From Blastomonas sp. AAP53 (GTDB lineage Bacteria; Pseudomonadota; Alphaproteobacteria; Sphingomonadales; Sphingomonadaceae), in assembly GCF_000331245.1 (NCBI RefSeq), contig NZ_ANFZ01000008.1:35923-99922 (forward strand): a stretch of 64,000 nucleotides of DNA. The letters are read 5' to 3'. This document shows, piece by piece, positions 60,048-64,000 of this stretch. The translations under genes were made by a program, and so were the position numbers. Each line of letters starts with the position of its first letter. Within the stretch, counting starts at the first letter, position 1. Under the pieces are notes generated by a model. That model was not told where the DNA came from. It did not search any database and saw nothing but the letters and a program-made list of their open reading frames with translations.

Positions 60048-62087
60048 TCATTCCGCCGCGATGGAGAGTTCTGAGCGAACGTCGTTCTGCTCTACTTCCA
60101 TGCTTGTGGTCGCATCGCGGCCTTCTGCAGGACGCGCTTGAGGCGCGATCCGAAGAGGCTCGGGCAACCAGCCCGCTCCTTCGAGCAGCCTTTCGGCTTC
60201 ACGGGCCATGTCCCCCTTCTTGAGGTGCGCTATGAGCACCGCTGCCTCTTCACCCTTGGCTTCGCGAACCGCCTCGATGATCTTCGGTTTGGGCACCCGG
60301 CCCAGATAGTTGTCGACTGTCGGGCCCCAGCCAGCACTGGCCATGTCGAGATCGAGACAGGCCGCCAGCGCATCGGCGGCGGCAAGGCGCTGCGCCACCC
60401 CGTGCACACTCACACGGCCGTCATAACCCATGACCGGTTCGAACAGGGCATTGACGCCGAGCGATACGCAATGCGCCAGAAGTTCCATTTGTTCGTCATG
60501 GCCCAATGCCGCGAGCCAATTCCAGAGGCAGGAGGTGTCGTCGGGAAGACGCTCTGTCCAGCGATCGTGCCGCTGCTGGATGCCGATGCTCCAGACTGTC
60601 TCGCGCAGGTTTGGGGCCAAGGTTCCGAGGCAGACCTGCGTCACAGCGATTTGGACACATCCTGCCTGGCTGTTGAAGCGGAACACGGACAGGCACAATG
60701 CGTGCAAGAGTGCCAGAAAGGCCGTATGGGGCGCCTGGGCAAGCGCATCTCTGATTGCCACGGTGCGCGCCGCCGTGAGTTCGCTGACCAGACGTTCGGG
60801 AAGAGCGCGGGCGGTGCCCTTGTCCGCGTCAGAACCATGACCGTTTGGTTCGCACGAACCCGGAGCAGCAGCGGCGTCGCTTGATCGCACATCATGTTCG
60901 GATCCGCGATCTTCATCCTCGGGCCGGACATAGCCCCTGTCGATGCGCAGCTTTCCGTTGTGGGCCAGGGAGACAAAGACGCCTGCCCTGGCTATGTCGC
61001 CAGGCTGGTAAACGACGGGCCGGCAAGTGAGAGCAGCTATTTGGGCCTCGATGCTGGCGAGTGTCGCCTCGACCTCCTCAGGCAGTTCGATGACATCGCC
61101 ATATTCTTCGCTGAGCGCGTCATGGCGGACGCCAAGAGTCTGTAGCGTGGCTTGCTCGTCAGCTGTCAGATCAACGGTCTGGCCCGAGATCCGGCGCTTG
61201 CCGTTCTCGCAGCCATAAGGCAGGTCGACTGCAGCTTCGACCCATTTCCATCCTTCGGCGCGAAGGGCGTTGGCTTGCTGCTCGAGCTTTTCGGTCACCA
61301 GCTGGTCGACCAGAGCAGGATCCTGCAGCCAGCCTTCCTCGTTACTCGAAAACAGATCGCGCATCACATTGCCGCCGGCTGCAATATAGGTCTCAAGGCC
61401 AATGAAGCGAACCCGCCGATCCGAGGAACTGATCGCGTCTTCGGTCAGCAGCCGACGAATGTGATAGGCAGGCGCATGGCTTGCCTGGTTGATCTGGTCC
61501 CATACTTGCTGCTGGCGCACGTGATTGTCGGTGACGCTGAAGGCCATCAGCTGGTCGAGCGTCATTCGGTCCTCGCCGTAGATGTCGAGCAAGGCTGGTG
61601 ATACCGATGCAAGACGCAGCCGCTGTCGCACGGTCGAGACCGAGACAAAGAAGCGCGCCGCGATGTCGTCTTCGGAAAGGCCGGCGTCGATCAGGGCGCG
61701 AAACGCCCTGAACTGGTCGAGTGGATGCAGGCCGACCCGCATGACGTTTTCTGCGAGCGAGTCTTCCTCGGCAATACCGGTCTCGCGCACCACGCATGGC
61801 ACGGGCTGATCGCAGTGCATCCGCTTGGTCTTCACCAGCAGTTCAAGCGCGCGGTAGCGGCGACCGCCGGCAGGCACTTCGAACGTGCCTGTCGGATTGC
61901 CTTGCTCATCGAGCATCGAGCGCACGTTGAGGCTTTGCAGCAAGGTGCGCCTATAGATGTCCTCGGCCAGTTCTTCGATCGACAGGCCGGATTTTACGCG
62001 GCGGACATTCTTCTGGCTGAGGACAAGCTGCGAGAAGGGAATGTCTCGCGATGCGCTGAGCACGAGCTTGGGAAGCGACTTGGTCAT
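60048..62087 (-). CDS. ParB-like nuclease domain protein
   Basis: 679 residues from the ATG at 62087, with GGAG at seven bases. The N-terminal ParB domain is clear: FSQLVLSQKNVRR, then LAEDIYRRTLLQSLNVRSM, FEVPAGGRRYRALELLVKTKR and CVVRETGIAEEDSLAENVMR. A ParB helix-turn-helix follows (DDIAARFFVSVSTVRQRLRLASVSPALLDIYGEDRMTLDQLMAFSV). The long C-terminal half (about 330-679) is specific to plasmid and ICE members and has no known activity. It could act in partition, anti-restriction or replication. There is no adjacent parA, so it is not a classical parAB pair. Confidence 0.92.
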   Translation of the reverse strand: MTKSLPKLVLSASRDIPFSQLVLSQKNVRRVKSGLSIEELAEDIYRRTLLQSLNVRSMLDEQGNPTGTFEVPAGGRRYRALELLVKTKRMHCDQPVPCVVRETGIAEEDSLAENVMRVGLHPLDQFRAFRALIDAGLSEDDIAARFFVSVSTVRQRLRLASVSPALLDIYGEDRMTLDQLMAFSVTDNHVRQQQVWDQINQASHAPAYHIRRLLTEDAISSSDRRVRFIGLETYIAAGGNVMRDLFSSNEEGWLQDPALVDQLVTEKLEQQANALRAEGWKWVEAAVDLPYGCENGKRRISGQTVDLTADEQATLQTLGVRHDALSEEYGDVIELPEEVEATLASIEAQIAALTCRPVVYQPGDIARAGVFVSLAHNGKLRIDRGYVRPEDEDRGSEHDVRSSDAAAAPGSCEPNGHGSDADKGTARALPERLVSELTAARTVAIRDALAQAPHTAFLALLHALCLSVFRFNSQAGCVQIAVTQVCLGTLAPNLRETVWSIGIQQRHDRWTERLPDDTSCLWNWLAALGHDEQMELLAHCVSLGVNALFEPVMGYDGRVSVHGVAQRLAAADALAACLDLDMASAGWGPTVDNYLGRVPKPKIIEAVREAKGEEAAVLIAHLKKGDMAREAERLLEGAGWLPEPLRIAPQARPAEGRDATTSMEVEQNDVRSELSIAAE

Positions 62088-62222
62088 GACAGGTCTCCAT
62101 GACGGATTGTTCGGGGAGCCTCTCTCTCCGATCCTTTTTCCGTCACGAAGCAAAGCGCCGCCCTCTCACTTTCAGGAGAGGACGACGCCAAGGCTCAGTT
62201 TGAAGGGGATGTATTAGACCGT

Positions 62223-63419
62223 TCAATGGACAGTTTCGAAGAGCCTCTTTGCCCGTGCTTCCATATCGAGCCGTGCATCCTGATGAGCCTTGCTGCGGGC
62301 AACAGCGGTTATGCCCTGCACGAAGTCGAACACGGATTCAGGCGGCCTGCCTTCTTCGGCCAGCACGGTTTCGATGATCTGACCGGTTTCCCCTCGCGAA
62401 AAGCCGCGCGTGCGCAGAAACTGGCTGCGATCCTCGTCGGTTCGAGCAACGATCCGCTCGCGCGCGGCACGAACGCCGTTGATGAAGGGCTGGGGCGAGG
62501 AGTTCGCGAACTTGACGAGGGCAGGGGCTGCCTCGTGTGCAAACCTGTTTGCGGCATATTTGCTGTGGCGAATGCTGATTTCCTGAAAATCCTCGACACC
62601 CCATAGATTGCGGTTCTGGCATACCGCACGCAGATAGAAGCTCGCGATACCCAGGGTCCGGGCTCCGACTTCCGAGTTCCAGCAATAAAAGCCCCGGAAG
62701 AACAGGTCGGGGGATCCATCGGGCAGGCGGCCGGCTTCGATCGGGTTGAGATCATCGACCAGAAACAGGAACACGTCGCGGTCGGATGCATAGAGCGTCG
62801 TGGTATCACGGCGGACATCGACATGAGGATTGTAGATGCCGGTAGACCAGTCGAGCGCGCCGGGTACTTTCCAGCGGGTGTCACCGGTACCGTTCCCAGC
62901 GATGCGCTGGACGGCTTCGACGAGCTCACGGTCGAAGATGCGTCCATAGTCGGGTCCGGTTACGGCGCGCAGGTCTGTGCGCTGGCCATCTGCGGTCTCG
63001 AATGTCTTGATGTGCTCGGCCCGGCTGGAACTGAGGCCATATTGAAGATTGATCGCGGCAAGCGGTGCCGGCAGCTGGCGCAGATAGGCAGCAGGGGCGG
63101 CGACCTGTGCTGCCAGCTGACCAAAGCTCCAGTGCGTTGGGGTGACCGGCGCATCTGCGCCCGGGAGGATGAGGGCGAGGTGCTCGGAATCATCGCGGCT
63201 GGCCTCGACGTGGATGGCGGATGTATCAACCACCCGCGTCCGGCTGCGCTCAGCGCGTTGCTGGACTGACCTTGCCAGATCGTCCAGGGACAGGAACCTC
63301 TGGTCATCGGGCCGCGAGAACCATTCTGACGAGACGCGTCCGATCCTGTCACCGCGCGAGACATCGACCTTGTACCTGCCATCGGTTCGGGACTGCGAAG
63401 CTGTAATCTGCAAGTTCAT
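62223..63419 (-). CDS. DUF932 domain protein
   Basis: 398 residues from the ATG at 63419, preceded by GGAGG at seven bases. It has the DUF932 pattern (FGQLAAQVAAPAAYLRQLPAPLAAINLQYGL, AVTGPDYGRIFDRELVEAVQRI, LFFRGFYCWNSEVGARTLGIASFYLRAVCQNRNLWGVEDF). Family members are plasmid/phage proteins with a Mg-dependent or anti-restriction-like role that is not established. It is the last recognisable element gene before galU and is separated from the ParB-like gene by 135 bases. Confidence 0.9.
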   Translation of the reverse strand: MNLQITASQSRTDGRYKVDVSRGDRIGRVSSEWFSRPDDQRFLSLDDLARSVQQRAERSRTRVVDTSAIHVEASRDDSEHLALILPGADAPVTPTHWSFGQLAAQVAAPAAYLRQLPAPLAAINLQYGLSSSRAEHIKTFETADGQRTDLRAVTGPDYGRIFDRELVEAVQRIAGNGTGDTRWKVPGALDWSTGIYNPHVDVRRDTTTLYASDRDVFLFLVDDLNPIEAGRLPDGSPDLFFRGFYCWNSEVGARTLGIASFYLRAVCQNRNLWGVEDFQEISIRHSKYAANRFAHEAAPALVKFANSSPQPFINGVRAARERIVARTDEDRSQFLRTRGFSRGETGQIIETVLAEEGRPPESVFDFVQGITAVARSKAHQDARLDMEARAKRLFETVH

Positions 63420-63943
63420 GGGAAAACCTCCATGACGGCAGGGCAAGAACCTCTCTCGACCTTCAAACCGCCACGGCACAGCCGCCCAACTTTCACTCTC
63501 TCCAATCTGCCCCTGTTATCTGAGCGACCAGCGAAGTTTTGCCAGTCAACTCAAACTGCACCCTGAACATCAGGCGTCAACGCCAAACGGGGCACAAGCA
63601 GGCGGAAAGCCGGGGCTTGTCGGCTTCCAACGTCTGCAGATTGCAGCAAGTGGACACCTGTTCAGTGTGCATGCGGGGCCCCTTGCGACATAACGCCGCG
63701 CCCTCAGGAGCAGGCTAAAGGCCTGCGGAAAAGCGCGCGCCATAAGCCCCGCGCATCATTGCTCCTGCCAGCCTAGAGCTCACCATGTAGTCGTCTACTC
63801 GCAATGCCCAGTGGGGGAGAGCGCTATCGATCCGGCTACATTTCGCTATCCAAGCCCACAACTGGAATGTATCTCCCCGGCCAGGCGGGCAGTCCGCCAA
63901 AAACCTGTCTGTTCCCATAAGGTCTGTTGAAAGAGTCTGAGTG
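63420..63943. other. Right boundary region upstream of galU
   Basis: 524 bases without a convincing gene. The right part must carry the galU promoter, and the right end of the element is expected in here. A minus-strand frame (63715-63990) overlaps the galU start and has no family. A nine-base match to the DNA after trmB (AGCCTAGAG, 63770-63778 and 15335-15343) was seen but is within chance. Confidence 0.5.
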
Positions 63944-64000
63944 ATGAAGCCCATCCGCAAAGCTGTTTTTCCGGTTGCCGGGCTCGGCACCCGTTTTCTG
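63944..64000 (+). CDS. galU: UTP-glucose-1-phosphate uridylyltransferase (3' end beyond window)
   Basis: Nineteen codons are visible from the ATG at 63944. MKPIRKAVFPVAGLGTRFL is the N-terminal nucleotide-binding start of bacterial GalU (VFPVAGLGTRFLPATK in full-length proteins), which makes UDP-glucose for glycan and osmolyte synthesis. It is the right chromosomal flank of the element. Its start is complete and carries an AAAGAG stretch about 10 bases upstream, so the insertion did not damage it. Confidence 0.9.
   Translation, partial: MKPIRKAVFPVAGLGTRFL

Larger units (their letters stand above)
15331..63480. mobile_element. Putative integrative and conjugative element between trmB and galU
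   Basis: A tyrosine integrase beside trmB, a Trb-type secretion system, a coupling protein, a relaxase, a transfer peptidase, a transglycosylase and a block of plasmid-type maintenance genes lie between two chromosomal genes. Two cargo blocks, a lasso peptide locus and a DprE/UbiA cluster, are embedded. The left edge is placed after the trmB stop. The right edge is approximate, after the last plasmid-type gene (DUF932) and before galU. I could not see a convincing direct repeat of the trmB end near the right edge, so the limits are inferred. The alternative is two elements: 15.4-51.8 kb, and 57-63.4 kb separated by chromosomal DNA. Confidence 0.7.

Noticed and set aside
63715..63990. Minus-strand frame at the right edge
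   Set aside because: It overlaps the galU start on the opposite strand and shows no family, signal or ribosome site.
1..64000. CRISPR arrays, rRNA and tRNA genes
   Set aside because: No regularly spaced repeats, no rRNA-like sequence and no tRNA arm pattern were noticed; a tRNA scan could not be run.

Overview
The window is alphaproteobacterial, high in GC and most like a sphingomonad (Sphingomonadales). The evidence is the set of acyl-CoA genes, the STN-type TonB receptor with FecI/FecR, the TrbB-TrbI type conjugation system with its DUF2840, DUF736, DUF2274 and DUF6117 satellite genes, and an astexin-like lasso peptide leader. These are family assignments made by reading protein sequences; no database search was run.

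Layout. (1) Positions 1-15,330 are ordinary chromosome: a YqaA/DedA membrane protein, a thioesterase, an acyl-CoA dehydrogenase, a secreted TPR protein, an enoyl-CoA hydratase-like protein, malic enzyme, a soluble hybrid histidine kinase, a DUF4403 lipoprotein, PmbA/TldE, a small membrane protein, an acyl-CoA ligase and trmB. (2) Just after trmB a tyrosine integrase (15,471-16,670) opens what reads as an integrative and conjugative element (ICE) of about 48 kb. It appears to end before galU, which begins at 63,944 and runs off the window. (3) The left cargo, 16,961-29,992, is a lasso peptide locus: cyclase C, fused B1-B2 leader peptidase, a 38-residue precursor, a GntR regulator, an XRE regulator, a RES/Xre toxin-antitoxin pair, and a fecI-fecR-TonB receptor-isopeptidase operon. 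(4) 30,956-51,143 is the conjugation module: LysR regulator, DUF2274, trbI-G-F-L-J-E-D-C-B, a CopG-like protein, traG, relaxase, lytic transglycosylase, TraF peptidase, DUF2840, an AlpA-like protein, a frameshifted DUF6499/DUF2285 gene and DUF736. (5) 51,791-56,779 is a second cargo: a TetR regulator and a DprE2-DprE1-GtrA-(HAD-UbiA) set, as in polyprenyl-phosphate pentose synthesis. (6) 57,008-63,419 holds plasmid/ICE maintenance genes: DUF2493, toprim, DUF6117, ParB-like and DUF932 proteins.

How it works together (inference). The GntR-controlled A-B-C unit would make a lasso peptide whose predicted core is 18 residues, with an Ala1-Glu9 ring. No ABC exporter is encoded nearby. The facing module would take the peptide up through the outer membrane, signal its arrival through FecR/FecI, and linearise it with the isopeptidase. 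All of this sits on an element that carries nearly all parts of its own transfer machine. The most novel material is the lasso precursor and its regulation, the placement of the whole synthesis-uptake-degradation circuit on an ICE, and the pentose-lipid cargo embedded between ICE modules.
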